Shown: positions 8,181 through 18,006, counted from the stretch's first letter. The stretch is DNA of 64,000 nucleotides from Paenibacillus sp. FSL R7-0345 (GCF_038595055.1 NZ_CP152002.1:2276501-2340500), one strand, 5' to 3'. Translations and numbers: made by a program. The notes: generated by a model not told the origin, from the sequence alone.

Positions 8181-9515
8181 TTGGAAGGACAAGGCGACAA
8201 CATTACAAAGCATGAACAACTGCTGCAGCATATCGAAGGTCTCAAGGTAGGCACCAAAATTTCTGTACGCAAGCTGGCGAAGGAAATGGTAGTGAGTGAA
8301 GGGACGGCTTACCGTGCGGTGAAGGAGGCGGAAAACCTCGGCATCGTGATTACGAAGGAGCGGATCGGGACCGTCCGTGTCGAAAAGAAGCCGCGGAACA
8401 TTTCCGATCAGCTCACCTTCGCGGATGTTGTAGATATTGTTGAGGGGCATGTGCTTGGCGGGGCTGACGGGCTGAATAAGCACCTGCATAAATATATAAT
8501 CGGCGCGATGAAGGTCGATGCTATGATCCGTTATATTGATGCCGACAGCCTGCTGATTGTCGGGAACCGCGACGATGTGCATTCACTGGCCCTGGAGCAG
8601 GGGGCGGGGGTACTGGTGACGGGCGGCTTCGGCACCAGCCGTGAGGTCAAAGCGCTGGCGGACGAGCTGGATCTGCCGGTGATTTCCTCCAGGCACGATA
8701 CGTTTACCGTGGCCTCGATGATTAACCGGGCAATCTTTGACCGGCTGATCAAGAAAAAGATCATGCTGGTCGAGGATATTCTGGAGAGCAAGCCGAAGCT
8801 GAACACGCTGAAAGTTTCCAGCACGGTCGGTGAGCTGCGGCAGCTGGCGCTTTCCAGCGGGGAGCAGCGTTTTGCCGTAACGGATGAATGGAACCGGGTC
8901 GTCGGGATTGTCGGCCGGCGGGATGTCGAGGAGCTGCAGGAAGGGCAGAGCATAGAAAAAGCGATGGTCCGCAGTCCGGTAACAGCGGCACTGCAGACCT
9001 CACTGGCTTCGGCGGCGCAGATTATGATGTGGGAAGGAATTGACTTCCTGCCGATCGTGGACCGCAACCGCAAGCTGGTCGGCTCGCTGACCCGGCGTGA
9101 GGTGCTGCAGAGCCTGCGCGATGTCAGCAACCAGCCCCAGATGGGCGAAACCTTTGACCATCTGATCTGGAACGGGTTTGCCGAGGAGCGGGATGAGGAA
9201 GGGAAGCTGTTCTTCCACGGCTTCATCACTCCGCAGATGGCGACGGATCTGGGGACCATCTCCGAGGGCGTCCTGTCCACGCTGATGACCCTGTCTGCGT
9301 TTAAGGCAGCCAAGGATATTACCGGCAACGATTATGTACTGGACAATATGTCTACCTATTTTATCCGCCCGGTGCAGATTGAGCACTCAATTATCGTGAT
9401 GCCCAAGCTGCTGGAAATCAGCCGCAGAACCTGCAAGCTGGAGATTGAAATCAGCCACAATGACACGATGGTCGCGAAGGCTGTGCTGATGCTGCAGTCA
9501 ATTGATCACGGGTAA
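8181..9515 (+). CDS. ytoI: YtoI-like DRTGG / CBS / hotdog-domain regulator
   Basis: 444 residues, TTG start with GGGGGTG 6 nt upstream. Domains in order: an N-terminal winged helix (about 1-70, KISVRKLAKEMVVSEGTAYRA broken as helix-turn-helix), a DRTGG domain (about 75-185, VLVTGGFGTSREV), two CBS motifs (about 190-310, VGIVGRRDVEEL and DFLPIVDRNRKLVGSL), and a C-terminal hotdog/thioesterase-like domain (about 330-440, GFITPQMATDLG). This is the layout of B. subtilis YtoI. CBS pairs usually sense adenine nucleotides, so a ligand-responsive DNA-binding role is likely; targets are unknown. It lies beside ytpI, ytrI, ytrH and dnaE, as in B. subtilis. Confidence 0.85.
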   Translation: MEGQGDNITKHEQLLQHIEGLKVGTKISVRKLAKEMVVSEGTAYRAVKEAENLGIVITKERIGTVRVEKKPRNISDQLTFADVVDIVEGHVLGGADGLNKHLHKYIIGAMKVDAMIRYIDADSLLIVGNRDDVHSLALEQGAGVLVTGGFGTSREVKALADELDLPVISSRHDTFTVASMINRAIFDRLIKKKIMLVEDILESKPKLNTLKVSSTVGELRQLALSSGEQRFAVTDEWNRVVGIVGRRDVEELQEGQSIEKAMVRSPVTAALQTSLASAAQIMMWEGIDFLPIVDRNRKLVGSLTRREVLQSLRDVSNQPQMGETFDHLIWNGFAEERDEEGKLFFHGFITPQMATDLGTISEGVLSTLMTLSAFKAAKDITGNDYVLDNMSTYFIRPVQIEHSIIVMPKLLEISRRTCKLEIEISHNDTMVAKAVLMLQSIDHG

Positions 9516-9608
9516 GGTGACCGGATAAGGCAGGCACTAACCTGCAGTATGCAGCCGGGCTCAGGGCAGTTAGGCCGGGCCGCCCGCCACAGGTTGCGCT
9601 ATATGAAG

Positions 9609-9646
9609 AGAGACCGCTCTATACTCTATAGGGCAGTCTCTTTTTT
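9609..9646 (+). terminator. Rho-independent terminator after ytoI
   Basis: AGAGACCGCTCTATA and TATAGGGCAGTCTCT pair at 13 of 15 positions around a 3-nt loop, followed by T6. Confidence 0.85.
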
Positions 9647-9995
9647 ACTATTATATTAAAGTAGAGTTGGAAAAAAACGGTCTGATCCGCCATCACACTG
9701 CTGCCTTTTTACCGGGACTATGTGCATTAAGCATTCAGTTGGATTTTTGACACTTAAATTGGCCAGAATCCTACTCTGATAAAAAATAGATGGAAAATCA
9801 TCACTTATTTCAATCTGAAAACGCCAGCAGGGGCAGATATCCCGGAATGAAGTGTCGTTTTTACAACTAGTATCCCGTTTTCGGCCATGATCCAGGAATT
9901 AGGTGACTATTTTCCACTTAGCTGTCTTCACAGAAGTACCGGGCGGCGGAGGGGGCGGCTGCAAATTGGGCAATCAGGCTGTAAAATCAACCGCG
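9647..9995. other. Non-coding interval between ytoI and ytpI
   Basis: About 350 bases with no convincing ORF, RNA gene or repeat. In B. subtilis this place holds ytqI (nrnA, a nanoRNase); no trace of its DHH motif was seen here. Confidence 0.6.
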
Positions 9996-10304
9996 TTAAG
10001 CCTTCCGGCCGCTCCCGCTCCGGCTGTAATACCCGTAGCTGCGCAGCCCGGAGAAAATATTAAACGCCCCGATGACGAGAAACAGCGCCTCCACAATAAC
10101 GCTGGGCGTCGATCCGCGGAACAAAAACATCGACATTAACGACAGCGTGACCAGCATGGCTCCGAGCAGCACGTTCATGATGGAGCGCCGGCGGCCTTTT
10201 TCCAGCGGATCGGGGGTCCGGCGTGAGGTGAGGCTGTATACGGCGGCACCTATCATAAAAATAACAAGCAGGATGAACAGCAGATACTTGATGAGCATAA
10301 TCAT
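9996..10304 (-). CDS. ytpI: YtpI-like membrane protein
   Basis: 102 residues, ATG with AAAGGAG upstream (a second in-frame ATG lies two codons in). Three hydrophobic segments (LIKYLLFILLVIFMIGAA, SIMNVLLGAMLVTLSLMSM, SVIVEALFLVIGAFNIFSG) separated by short basic loops, and a basic Ser/Gly C-terminus. Length, topology and position between ytoI and ytrI fit B. subtilis YtpI. Function unknown. Confidence 0.75.
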   Translation of the reverse strand: MIMLIKYLLFILLVIFMIGAAVYSLTSRRTPDPLEKGRRRSIMNVLLGAMLVTLSLMSMFLFRGSTPSVIVEALFLVIGAFNIFSGLRSYGYYSRSGSGRKA

Positions 10305-10431
10305 GGACAGGCAGCTCCTTTATCAGGCGGTAATAAAAGAAAGATTAGTCCTCTGCGCGGCTTCCGCTAGCTTATATACCTGTCCATTATTGTAGCACGG
10401 CTGCCGCCGGTACGCCCTATTAATCTGCGGC

Positions 10432-10935
10432 TCAGCTGCGTTTATAGGGATTGACCTCCACCCAGATCTGCAGCACACCCTCCATGACCAGCATGGTTCG
10501 AATGCGTACAGAGTACTCTTTTTCCCGGACAAGGTAGACCTTGCCGTCCAGCAGCAGCCGCGCCAGCTTGCCGTCCGTATCAATATCGAACATGCTGCGG
10601 CCCCGCATCGGCTCCAGGTCTTTGCTCATCTGTCTGATGATTTCCTTCACAGTTACCTGATCCAGCGCGGCATCTCCCTCTTTTGTCTTGCTCTCCTCTG
10701 TGCGCAGCTTGATTTCCCGGATCACGGTGGAGGTGTTGTTGTATTTTTTCAGGGTTTTAATATCATTCCGGTACTGCTCAATCTCCACCCTCATTTCCTG
10801 ATTGTTAAGCCAGAGCACATTATAGCCCATATGAAAAATGGCATTGTACATGACGGCTCCTGTCACCATTCCAAGCACAAAAACGGCGGAAATCTGCGAA
10901 AAACGGCGGTAGCGCTGAAAAGGCGGAATTCTCAT
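10432..10935 (-). CDS. ytrI: Sporulation membrane protein YtrI
   Basis: 167 residues, ATG with AAGGGGTG upstream, 7 bases after the end of ytrH, so the two are co-transcribed. One N-terminal membrane segment (SQISAVFVLGMVTGAVMYNAIF) is followed by a Glu/Lys-rich coiled-coil-like stretch (about 45-85) and a mixed alpha/beta C-terminal domain ending VEVNPYKRS. This matches YtrI, which with YtrH is needed for efficient sporulation in B. subtilis. Probably acts in the mother-cell membrane. Confidence 0.82.
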   Translation of the reverse strand: MRIPPFQRYRRFSQISAVFVLGMVTGAVMYNAIFHMGYNVLWLNNQEMRVEIEQYRNDIKTLKKYNNTSTVIREIKLRTEESKTKEGDAALDQVTVKEIIRQMSKDLEPMRGRSMFDIDTDGKLARLLLDGKVYLVREKEYSVRIRTMLVMEGVLQIWVEVNPYKRS

Positions 10936-10942
10936 GGCCTGC

Positions 10943-11266
10943 TCACCCCTTGCCGCACACCCATTTGACCAGCTCGCTGCCCATATGGGCGCCTAAAAAG
11001 GCGAATACCAGATAAAGGATCTGCTTGATGGCCGGAGACAGATTGCCCCCGATCATATTGCTCTCAATGACCCGCATGGGGTCGATGGTGCCTCCGACTG
11101 CGGCGGCGAGCGCCCAGATCTTGATCCGGTCGGCAATATCCAGCATCGTCTCTGTCGGCGGCTGCAGCGAAACGACCGCACCGATGCCTCCAAGCATGGC
11201 GCCGCCCAGCACGATGCCGAAGGCGATGAAGAAATCAAGCACGGCTTTGCTCATGAAAATAGTCAT
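10943..11266 (-). CDS. ytrH: Sporulation protein YtrH
   Basis: 107 residues from ATG 11266 with GAAAGGGG upstream; the frame extends further to 11287 without a ribosome site. Two or three hydrophobic Gly/Ala-rich segments (VLDFFIAFGIVLGGAMLGGIG, IWALAAAVGG, ILYLVFAFLGAHMG) and the family motif AAVGGTIDPMRVIE. It is the first gene of the ytrH-ytrI pair and is divergent from dnaE, as in B. subtilis. In B. subtilis it is expressed in the mother cell during sporulation. Confidence 0.85.
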   Translation of the reverse strand: MTIFMSKAVLDFFIAFGIVLGGAMLGGIGAVVSLQPPTETMLDIADRIKIWALAAAVGGTIDPMRVIESNMIGGNLSPAIKQILYLVFAFLGAHMGSELVKWVCGKG

Positions 11267-11398
11267 ACAAGGCCCCTTTCCGGACAAGTCTGCCTGTCCC
11301 TGTGCACTTAATCCATTCTATGGGCGGTTCCCCCGGTAATATGATAAAATAGTTTCATCTTATGTTTTGATTTGAGTAGTGGAAGGGAAGTGGGGAAT

Positions 11399-14300
11399 AT
11401 GAGCCCATTCGTGCATTTGCATGTGCACAGCGAATACAGTTTACTGGACGGCGCGGCGCGCATTACGGATCTCGTGCGCCGGGCCGGCGAATACGGCATG
11501 AAGTCGCTGGCGCTGACGGATCATGGAGTAATGTATGGGGCAATCCCCTTTTATAAAGCTTGCACAGCCGCCGGCATCAAGCCGATTATCGGCTGTGAAG
11601 CCTATCTGACAGCAGGCTCCCGCCGTGAGCGGGGCAGCCGCAAGGATCAGCCGATTTATCATCTGATCCTGCTCGCGAAGAATGAAACCGGCTACAGAAA
11701 CCTGATGAAGCTCGTCTCCATCGGCCATCTGGAAGGCCAGCACTATAAGCCGCGCATTGATACGGAGGCGCTGGCAGCCCATGCTGAGGGCATCATCTGC
11801 CTAAGCGCCTGTCTGGGCGGGGAAGTGCCGCAGCATCTGCTGCACGGGCGCGACGATGAGGCGCGTAAGGCGGCACTGCGGTACAAGGAGATTTTTGGCG
11901 ATGACTTCTATCTGGAGCTGCAGGATCACGGCATTCCCGAGCAGAAGCGGGTCAATCCGCAGCTGATTGCCCTGGCGGCAGAGCTTGATATCCAGCTCGC
12001 CGCGACCAATGACGTACACTATCTGGCCAAGGAGGATGCCGAGGTTCAGGATGTGCTGATCTGCATCGGCACCGGCAAGACAGTGGATGACGAGGACCGG
12101 CTGAAGATCGGTACGGATCAGCTGTTCATGAAGAGCGGAGAGCAGATGGCGGCGCTGTTTCCGCATGTGCCCCAGGCGATCACCAATACACAGGAAATTG
12201 CCGATAAATGCAATCTTGAACTGACGTTCGGACAGCATATTCTGCCTGAATATTCACCTCTGCCCGAAGGGCTGGATGCCGCGTCTTACCTGCGCGGGCT
12301 CTGCCGCAGCGGGCTGGAAACGCGTTATGCGGATACACCGCTCTGGGCTTCGCCTGAGCAGAAGGCAACTGCCGAGCAGCGGCTGGACTACGAGCTGGGT
12401 GTCATTGAGAGCATGGGCTTCAGCGATTATTTCCTGATCGTCTGGGATTTCATTGCCTATTGCCACCGTCATGGCATCGTAACCGGTCCGGGCCGCGGCT
12501 CCTCAGCCGGCAGCCTTACCGCATATACGCTGCGGATTACCGATGTGGACCCGCTGAAGTACAACCTGCTGTTTGAGCGTTTCCTGAATCCCGAGCGGAT
12601 TACGATGCCGGATATCGATATCGACTTCAGCGATGAGCGGCGCGATGAGGTTATCGCCTATGTGGTCGAAAAGTACGGCAAGGAGCATGTGGCCCAGATC
12701 ATCACCTTCGGAACAATGGCTGCGCGGGCGGCGGTCCGCGATGTCGGCCGCGTGCTGAACCTGCCGTACAACGAGGTGGACAAGGCTGCGAAGCTGATTC
12801 CCGGACAGCTCGGAATCAGCATTGCCCGGGCGCTGGAGGGCAGTCCGGATCTGAAGGCTTTGTATGAAACAAACCGCAAGACACGGGAGCTGCTGGATAT
12901 GGCGATGAAGGTGGAAGGCATGCCGCGCCATGCTTCCACACACGCCGCCGGTGTTGTGATCTCCAAAGGCCCGCTGACCGATGCAGTTCCGCTGCAGGCC
13001 GGCAATGAGAGCACAGCTTTGACCCAGTATTCCATGGAGCATCTGGAGAGCGTCGGGCTGCTCAAGATGGACTTTCTGGGCCTGCGCACCTTATCGATTA
13101 TTGAACGCTGCATGAACTGGATCAGGGAGATGGAGGGGGCGGCTCCTGATTTCCGAACGATCTCCGATAATGATCCGCTGACCTATGAAATGCTTGGAGC
13201 GGGCGAGACGACCGGCGTCTTTCAGCTGGAGTCTGCAGGGGTCCGGCGCGTGCTGAAGGACCTGAAACCATCCGGCTTCGAGGATGTCATCTCGGTGCTG
13301 GCGCTGTACCGTCCGGGCCCGATGGAGTTTATTCCCAAATTTATTGCCGGCAAGCATGGCGAAATTGCTGTCGATTATCCGCATGAAGACCTGACGCCGA
13401 TTCTGGCGGACACGTATGGCATTATCGTATACCAGGAGCAAATCATGCAGATTGCCTCTCTAATGGCCGGTTTCTCGCTTGGTGAAGCCGATCTGCTGCG
13501 CCGCGCGGTGTCGAAGAAGAAGCGTGAGACGCTTGATAAGGAGCGCAGCCACTTTGTACAGGGCAGCCTGCAGCAGGGCTATCAGGAGAAGGATGCAAAT
13601 GCGGTCTATGACATGATTGTCCGGTTCGCTGATTACGGCTTCCCGCGGGCCCATGCCGCCGCTTATGGCGTGCTGGCCTTCCAGACAGCCTATCTCAAGG
13701 CGCATTATCCGGTGCAGTTCATGGCATCGATGCTGACGGCGGTCATGGGCACGCACCGCAAGGTGGCGGAATATGTGCTGGAATGCCGCCGCACCGGCAT
13801 CGGAGTGCTGCCGCCGGATGTTAACGAGAGCAGCGTGCTGTTCACCCCGGTTCCCGGCGGGGACGGGAGCAGCGGGCATATCCGCTTCGGGCTGGCAGCC
13901 GTGAAAAATGTCGGAACACTGGCGGTGGAGAACATTATTGCTGTCCGCAAGGAGCGTCCGTTCGACAGCCTGCTCGATTTTTGCCGCCGTGTCGATTTGC
14001 GCGTCTGTAATAAGCGGGTCATTGAATCTTTGCTCCAGGCCGGCGCTTTTGACCGGCTGCCCGGCCACCGGGCCCAGCTGCTGGCCATGCTCGACGAGAC
14101 CGTTGATGCCGCCGCCAAATGGCGCAAGGAGCGGGACGAGCTGCAGATCCAGCTGTTCGAAGATCTGATCGAAACCCCGAACTGGGAAATCCGCTATCCG
14201 GATATCCCGAAATTCAGTGTAACGCAGCAGCTGGAGCTGGAGCGCGAGCTGCTGGGGCTGTACCTGTCCGGCCATCCGCTGGATGACAGCGCGGCGCTGC

Positions 14301-15031
14301 TTGAGGAGCCGGGCATCCAGCGGCTGATGGACCTTGGCGAGGCCGCGGATGAGAGCCAGACGGTTACGGCGGGGATGGTCGTCTCCATCAAGGAGATTAC
14401 GACCAAGGCCGGCAAGGCGATGGCTTTCATCCAGTGGGAGGACCAGATCGAGCGCTGCGAGGTCGTGCTGTTCCCTGAGGTGTGGAAACGCAGCCGCGGC
14501 CTGGTCGAGAAGGGCGCACTGCTGGCCCTGCGTGCCAAGGTGCAGCAGGAGGACGAGGGCTTCAAGCTGCTGGCCGAGGAGGTCGCGCCGCTTGGCGCGG
14601 ACGCTCTCCATGGCCTGCTGCAGCGCCGCAGCGCAGCTGCCTCCCGTCCGTCCGCAGCGGGACGGACGGCCTCTGCAGGAGCGCAGCGCAGCGCTCCTGC
14701 ACCCCGGGGCGGCGCCGGGGGCACCGGCGCGCCGCGTACTGCCGCAGGCGGCGCAGCAGCGCCTGCGGCCCAGCCCGCCGCACCTGCGGGAGCGGCGGGG
14801 AGCGGCCAGCGTGTCTTTATCAAGATCACGCCGGCCGCAGAGAACCCGGCGCTGCTCTCGCGCCTGCAGGCACTGCTGCAGACCCATCCCGGGCCTGCAG
14901 CCACCCTGCTGTTCTACGAACGCGAGCAGCGGGTGCTGGCGCTCAGCGACAGCTACCGGATCGAGCCTTCGCCGGAGCTGTTCGCAGCGGTTGAAGAGAT
15001 GCTGGGAGCCGGTACAGTAAGAATAAAATAA
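11399..15031 (+). CDS. dnaE: DNA polymerase III alpha subunit, DnaE type
   Basis: 1210 residues from ATG 11399, preceded by GAAGGGAAGTGGGG. Replicative polymerase of the DnaE class, which in Bacillota extends primers before handing over to PolC. PHP domain at about 1-200 (HLHVHSEYSLLDG), polymerase core with the catalytic acidic motif PDIDIDFSDERR near residue 405, YRPGPMEFIP near 640, helix-hairpin-helix region after about 800, and an OB fold at about 980-1070. Then comes a linker of about 55 residues, nearly all Ala, Pro, Gly, Ser and Arg, and a short C-terminal domain (GQRVFIKITPAA to the end). B. subtilis DnaE is about 1115 residues, so much of the excess length is the linker, whose DNA holds three perfect inverted repeats. 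Confidence 0.97.
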   Translation: MSPFVHLHVHSEYSLLDGAARITDLVRRAGEYGMKSLALTDHGVMYGAIPFYKACTAAGIKPIIGCEAYLTAGSRRERGSRKDQPIYHLILLAKNETGYRNLMKLVSIGHLEGQHYKPRIDTEALAAHAEGIICLSACLGGEVPQHLLHGRDDEARKAALRYKEIFGDDFYLELQDHGIPEQKRVNPQLIALAAELDIQLAATNDVHYLAKEDAEVQDVLICIGTGKTVDDEDRLKIGTDQLFMKSGEQMAALFPHVPQAITNTQEIADKCNLELTFGQHILPEYSPLPEGLDAASYLRGLCRSGLETRYADTPLWASPEQKATAEQRLDYELGVIESMGFSDYFLIVWDFIAYCHRHGIVTGPGRGSSAGSLTAYTLRITDVDPLKYNLLFERFLNPERITMPDIDIDFSDERRDEVIAYVVEKYGKEHVAQIITFGTMAARAAVRDVGRVLNLPYNEVDKAAKLIPGQLGISIARALEGSPDLKALYETNRKTRELLDMAMKVEGMPRHASTHAAGVVISKGPLTDAVPLQAGNESTALTQYSMEHLESVGLLKMDFLGLRTLSIIERCMNWIREMEGAAPDFRTISDNDPLTYEMLGAGETTGVFQLESAGVRRVLKDLKPSGFEDVISVLALYRPGPMEFIPKFIAGKHGEIAVDYPHEDLTPILADTYGIIVYQEQIMQIASLMAGFSLGEADLLRRAVSKKKRETLDKERSHFVQGSLQQGYQEKDANAVYDMIVRFADYGFPRAHAAAYGVLAFQTAYLKAHYPVQFMASMLTAVMGTHRKVAEYVLECRRTGIGVLPPDVNESSVLFTPVPGGDGSSGHIRFGLAAVKNVGTLAVENIIAVRKERPFDSLLDFCRRVDLRVCNKRVIESLLQAGAFDRLPGHRAQLLAMLDETVDAAAKWRKERDELQIQLFEDLIETPNWEIRYPDIPKFSVTQQLELERELLGLYLSGHPLDDSAALLEEPGIQRLMDLGEAADESQTVTAGMVVSIKEITTKAGKAMAFIQWEDQIERCEVVLFPEVWKRSRGLVEKGALLALRAKVQQEDEGFKLLAEEVAPLGADALHGLLQRRSAAASRPSAAGRTASAGAQRSAPAPRGGAGGTGAPRTAAGGAAAPAAQPAAPAGAAGSGQRVFIKITPAAENPALLSRLQALLQTHPGPAATLLFYEREQRVLALSDSYRIEPSPELFAAVEEMLGAGTVRIK
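14644..14769. repeat. Three perfect inverted repeats inside the dnaE linker
   Basis: CCGTCCGTCC (14644-14653) pairs with 14660-14669 across 6 nt; TGCAGGAGCGC (14674-14684) pairs with 14691-14701 across 6 nt; GCCGCAGGCG (14741-14750) pairs with 14760-14769 across 9 nt. All lie in frame in the low-complexity linker and keep the reading frame open. Confidence 0.9.
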
Positions 15032-15105
15032 GAACATTTCCGCCCTTTTCCGCATACATTAGGAAACCACTGGGAAGTGTCCCGTGCGGAAAGGGGAATG
15101 ACAAC

Positions 15106-15606
15106 ATGTCCTATCAAATGGCAACAGAGCTGCTGGAACGAAGGGGCGTTACGCTGAAGGCTATCGCTGAGATCGTATATATTTTACAGTCCAAGTATTA
15201 TCAGGATTTAACAGAGGAAGAGTGCCTGTCCAGCGTGAAATCGGTGCTTGGCAAAAGAGAGGTACAGTACACGCTCATGACAGGCGTTGCCCTGGATGAG
15301 CTGGCGGAGAAAGGGGCGCTTCCCCAGCCGCTGCAGGCGGTAATGGAGGCGGATGAATCGCTCTACGGCGCGGATGAGACGCTGGCGCTGGGAATTACGG
15401 GCGTGTACGGTATGATCGGGCTGACCAGCTTCGGCTATCTGGACAAAGTCAAGCTTGGCGTGATCGGCAAGCTGAATGATGAGCCCGGCAGCATTCATGT
15501 ATTCCTGGATGACCTGGTTGCCGGGATTGCCGCAGCCGCTTCTGCCCGGATCGCCCACCGCCATGAAGGGGCAAAGGTGTATCCGCACGTCACCGGTACG
15601 CCATAA
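15106..15606 (+). CDS. Phosphatidylglycerophosphatase A family protein (YutG-like)
   Basis: 166 residues, ATG with GGAAAGGGG upstream. Family features: the N-terminal helix, then ETLALGITGVYGMIGLTSFGYLDK and, at about residues 128-140, an HVFLDDLVAGIAAA stretch whose paired Asp residues fit the metal-binding/catalytic site of PgpA-type enzymes. Expected to dephosphorylate phosphatidylglycerophosphate to phosphatidylglycerol. Unlike E. coli PgpA it has few strong membrane segments, as in the Bacillus YutG type. It follows dnaE by about 75 bases. Confidence 0.8.
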   Translation: MSYQMATELLERRGVTLKAIAEIVYILQSKYYQDLTEEECLSSVKSVLGKREVQYTLMTGVALDELAEKGALPQPLQAVMEADESLYGADETLALGITGVYGMIGLTSFGYLDKVKLGVIGKLNDEPGSIHVFLDDLVAGIAAAASARIAHRHEGAKVYPHVTGTP

Positions 15607-15754
15607 GGGATCACCTTTTAGCTGATGAATGCGGCCTCCTGGTCCAGCCTCCTCCGTTTTGCTCCTGTTGCGGGAAAAAAGAAAACTGTGTTATCATGAT
15701 TCCATTATACGCGGGATACGGCTGGGAATTGAGATCAGGGAGGCCTTGCAGGAC

Positions 15755-15943
15755 ATGTGGACGGTAATTTATATAGCTCCAACCGCCAAAGTGGCGGATA
15801 TGATTCAGAGCAAGCTTACGGAAGAAGGATTTCTGATAAAGTGCCGTCCGATCAATATGTCCAAGCAGCAGTTTGAAATTCTGGTTCCTTCAGGGGAGCT
15901 TGAGGAAGTGCAGGAAGCCCTGAATCTGATTTTACATCCCTGA
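15755..15943 (+). CDS. Small conserved-looking protein upstream of accD, function unknown
   Basis: 62 residues (MWTVIYIAPTAKVAD and so on) from ATG 15755; GGGAGG is 11 nt upstream, rather far. The pattern is a compact alpha/beta fold: a first strand, a helix (AKVADMIQSKLTEEGF), a second strand with a Cys (LIKCRPI), then QQFEILVPSGELEEVQEAL. It resembles small DUF2007-like ferredoxin-fold proteins, a weak resemblance. The upstream part of the frame (from 15629) has no start support. It lies just ahead of accD and may be co-transcribed. Confidence 0.6.
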   Translation: MWTVIYIAPTAKVADMIQSKLTEEGFLIKCRPINMSKQQFEILVPSGELEEVQEALNLILHP

Positions 15944-16019
15944 TTAAATATGTATAAGTGCGGTAGTGACAGCGGCAAGCTGCTGAATGCGCAAATAAAC
16001 GGCTGAAGAGGTGCGACCC

Positions 16020-16913
16020 TTGTTCAAAGATTTATTTCAGAAAAAACGGAAGTACGCGACTATTCCTTCAGAACGTCTGGAGCGGAGCGGCGGACCGGCG
16101 GAAGGCGAACGCCCGAAACGGGAAATTCCCGAAGGGCTCATGAGTAAGTGCAGCAAATGCGGTACGATCCAGTACAGCAAGGAGCTGGAGAAGAATCTGA
16201 AGGTATGTCCGGCCTGCGGCCATCATATGCGGCTGAACGCGCTGGAGCGGATCGCCATGACTCTTGATCCGGAAGGATTTATTGAGTTTGACAGCGAGAT
16301 TTCCTCGGTAGACCCGCTGAAGTTTCCGGGTTATGCCTCGAAGCTTGAGCAGCAGCGCTCCAAAAGCGGACAAGTTGAGGCAGTTGTGACCGGACAGGGC
16401 GCCATCGGCGGCCATCCCGTCATTGTTGCAGTGATGAATTTTGAATTTTTCTCAGGCAGCATGGGCTCCGCAGTAGGGGAGAAGATTACCCGTGCAGTGG
16501 AAGAAGCAACGGAGAGGAGACTCCCGCTGCTGATTTTCTCTACCTCAGGCGGAGCACGGATGCAGGAAAGTATCCTCAGCCTGATGCAGATGGCCAAGAC
16601 AAGTGCGGCTCTGGCCCGTTTTGGCGAGTCCGGGGGATTATATATTTCGGTCATTACTGACCCTACCACAGGCGGCGTATCCGCCAGCTTTGCGAGCCTC
16701 GGCGACATAATTATTGCCGAGCCCGGCGCCGTATTCGGCTTCGCCGGCAGAATCGTCATTGAACAGACGATCCGCCAGAAGCTGCCGGATGATTTCCAGA
16801 CGGCTGAATTCAACCTTCAGCACGGCCAGCTTGATCTGGTGGTGCACCGTAAGGAATTACGGTCTACGCTGACCAGGCTGCTCGATTTGCATGATGTGAA
16901 AGGGGGATTTTAG
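16020..16913 (+). CDS. accD: Acetyl-CoA carboxylase carboxyltransferase subunit beta
   Basis: 297 residues if the TTG at 16020 is used: it has GAGGTG 6 nt upstream, whereas the in-frame GTG at 16011 is part of that ribosome site. With AccA it transfers the carboxyl group from biotin to acetyl-CoA, making malonyl-CoA for fatty acid synthesis. The N-terminal zinc ribbon is visible (CSKCGTIQY and CPACGHHM), followed by a crotonase-type core with [16 protein letters not shown] and [14 protein letters not shown]. The next gene, accA, starts 1 base after the stop. Confidence 0.96.
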   Translation: MFKDLFQKKRKYATIPSERLERSGGPAEGERPKREIPEGLMSKCSKCGTIQYSKELEKNLKVCPACGHHMRLNALERIAMTLDPEGFIEFDSEISSVDPLKFPGYASKLEQQRSKSGQVEAVVTGQGAIGGHPVIVAVMNFEFFSGSMGSAVGEKITRAVEEATERRLPLLIFSTSGGARMQESILSLMQMAKTSAALARFGESGGLYISVITDPTTGGVSASFASLGDIIIAEPGAVFGFAGRIVIEQTIRQKLPDDFQTAEFNLQHGQLDLVVHRKELRSTLTRLLDLHDVKGGF

Positions 16914-16914
16914 G

Positions 16915-17916
16915 TTGGCAGGAGAGTTGCCTTTTGAAATGCCTCTGGTAGAAATGCGCAAGAAGATTGCCGAGCTGAAGCAGTTCGGTGAAGAAAAGGG
17001 CATTGATTTTACGGATGAAGTCATCCGGCTTGAAGAACGTTACCGCGTGCTTGCGGATGAAATTTACAGCAATATTTCGGCTTCCCAGAAGATGCATCTG
17101 GCCAGGCATCACAGCCGTCCGACCTCGCTTGATCTGATCGGCCTTATCTTTACGGATTTCGTGGAGCTGCACGGTGACCGCCAGTTCGGTGATGATCTCG
17201 CTGTTGTCGGCGGGATTGCGAAGCTTAACGGACGGCCGGTAACGGTAATCGGACAGCAGCGCGGCAAGGATACGAAGGACAATATCCAGCGCTTTTTCGG
17301 CAGCGCGCATCCGGAAGGATTCCGCAAAGCGATGCGGCTGATGAAGCAGGCGGAGAAATTCCGCCGCCCGATCGTAACCTTCATCGATACCAAGGGAGCA
17401 TATCCGGGGAATACGGCAGAGGAACGCGGACAGTCTGAGGCTATTGCACGCAACCTGTATGAGATGTCCCAGCTGGCTGTACCGGTCATCTGTGTCGTCA
17501 TTGGTGAAGGCGGAAGCGGCGGAGCCCTGGCGCTGGCTGTGGGCAACCGTGTGCTGATGCTGGAGCATGCCATCTACTCGGCGATCTCGCCGAACGGTGC
17601 AGCCTCCATCCTGTGGAAGGATGCCTCCAAAGCCGAGCAGGCAGCCGAAGCGATGAAGATTACGGCAGCGGATTTGCTTGGAATGGAAGTTATTGAAGAG
17701 ATTGTCCCTGAACCGCGGGGCGGTGCGCATCATGACTATGAGACAGCTGCAGCCAACATCAAGGAAGCCGTGTGGCGCCATTTGCAGGAACTGTCCAGTC
17801 TGGATGCTACAGAGCTCAAGGAGGACCGTTACCGCAAATTCCGCAAAATCGGTGAGTTTGCGGAAGGCGCCCAAGAGTCTCCGGTACCCGAGGAAGAAGT
17901 CCAAAACGTGGAGTAG
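16915..17916 (+). CDS. accA: Acetyl-CoA carboxylase carboxyltransferase subunit alpha
   Basis: 333 residues, TTG start with AAAGGGGG upstream, immediately after accD, so the two subunits are made together. Family landmarks: [41 protein letters not shown] and [14 protein letters not shown] (oxyanion-hole glycines). Forms the alpha2beta2 carboxyltransferase with AccD. The last 30 or so residues are acidic. In B. subtilis pfkA follows; here pyk comes next after a terminator. Confidence 0.96.
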   Translation: MAGELPFEMPLVEMRKKIAELKQFGEEKGIDFTDEVIRLEERYRVLADEIYSNISASQKMHLARHHSRPTSLDLIGLIFTDFVELHGDRQFGDDLAVVGGIAKLNGRPVTVIGQQRGKDTKDNIQRFFGSAHPEGFRKAMRLMKQAEKFRRPIVTFIDTKGAYPGNTAEERGQSEAIARNLYEMSQLAVPVICVVIGEGGSGGALALAVGNRVLMLEHAIYSAISPNGAASILWKDASKAEQAAEAMKITAADLLGMEVIEEIVPEPRGGAHHDYETAAANIKEAVWRHLQELSSLDATELKEDRYRKFRKIGEFAEGAQESPVPEEEVQNVE

Positions 17917-18006
17917 AAAGACAGATTCATTTGCACTTTCACACATATGGAAGACTTTTCCGGTCTGAAGCTTCAGAAGTCCGGTTTATACATTTATTTC
18001 CACGTT

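Noticed and set aside
13460..15055. Long open frame of 531 codons on the minus strand opposite dnaE
   Set aside because: It is a shadow of the GC-rich dnaE gene: no ribosome site, Arg/Gln/Leu-rich composition, and dnaE itself has full family motifs.
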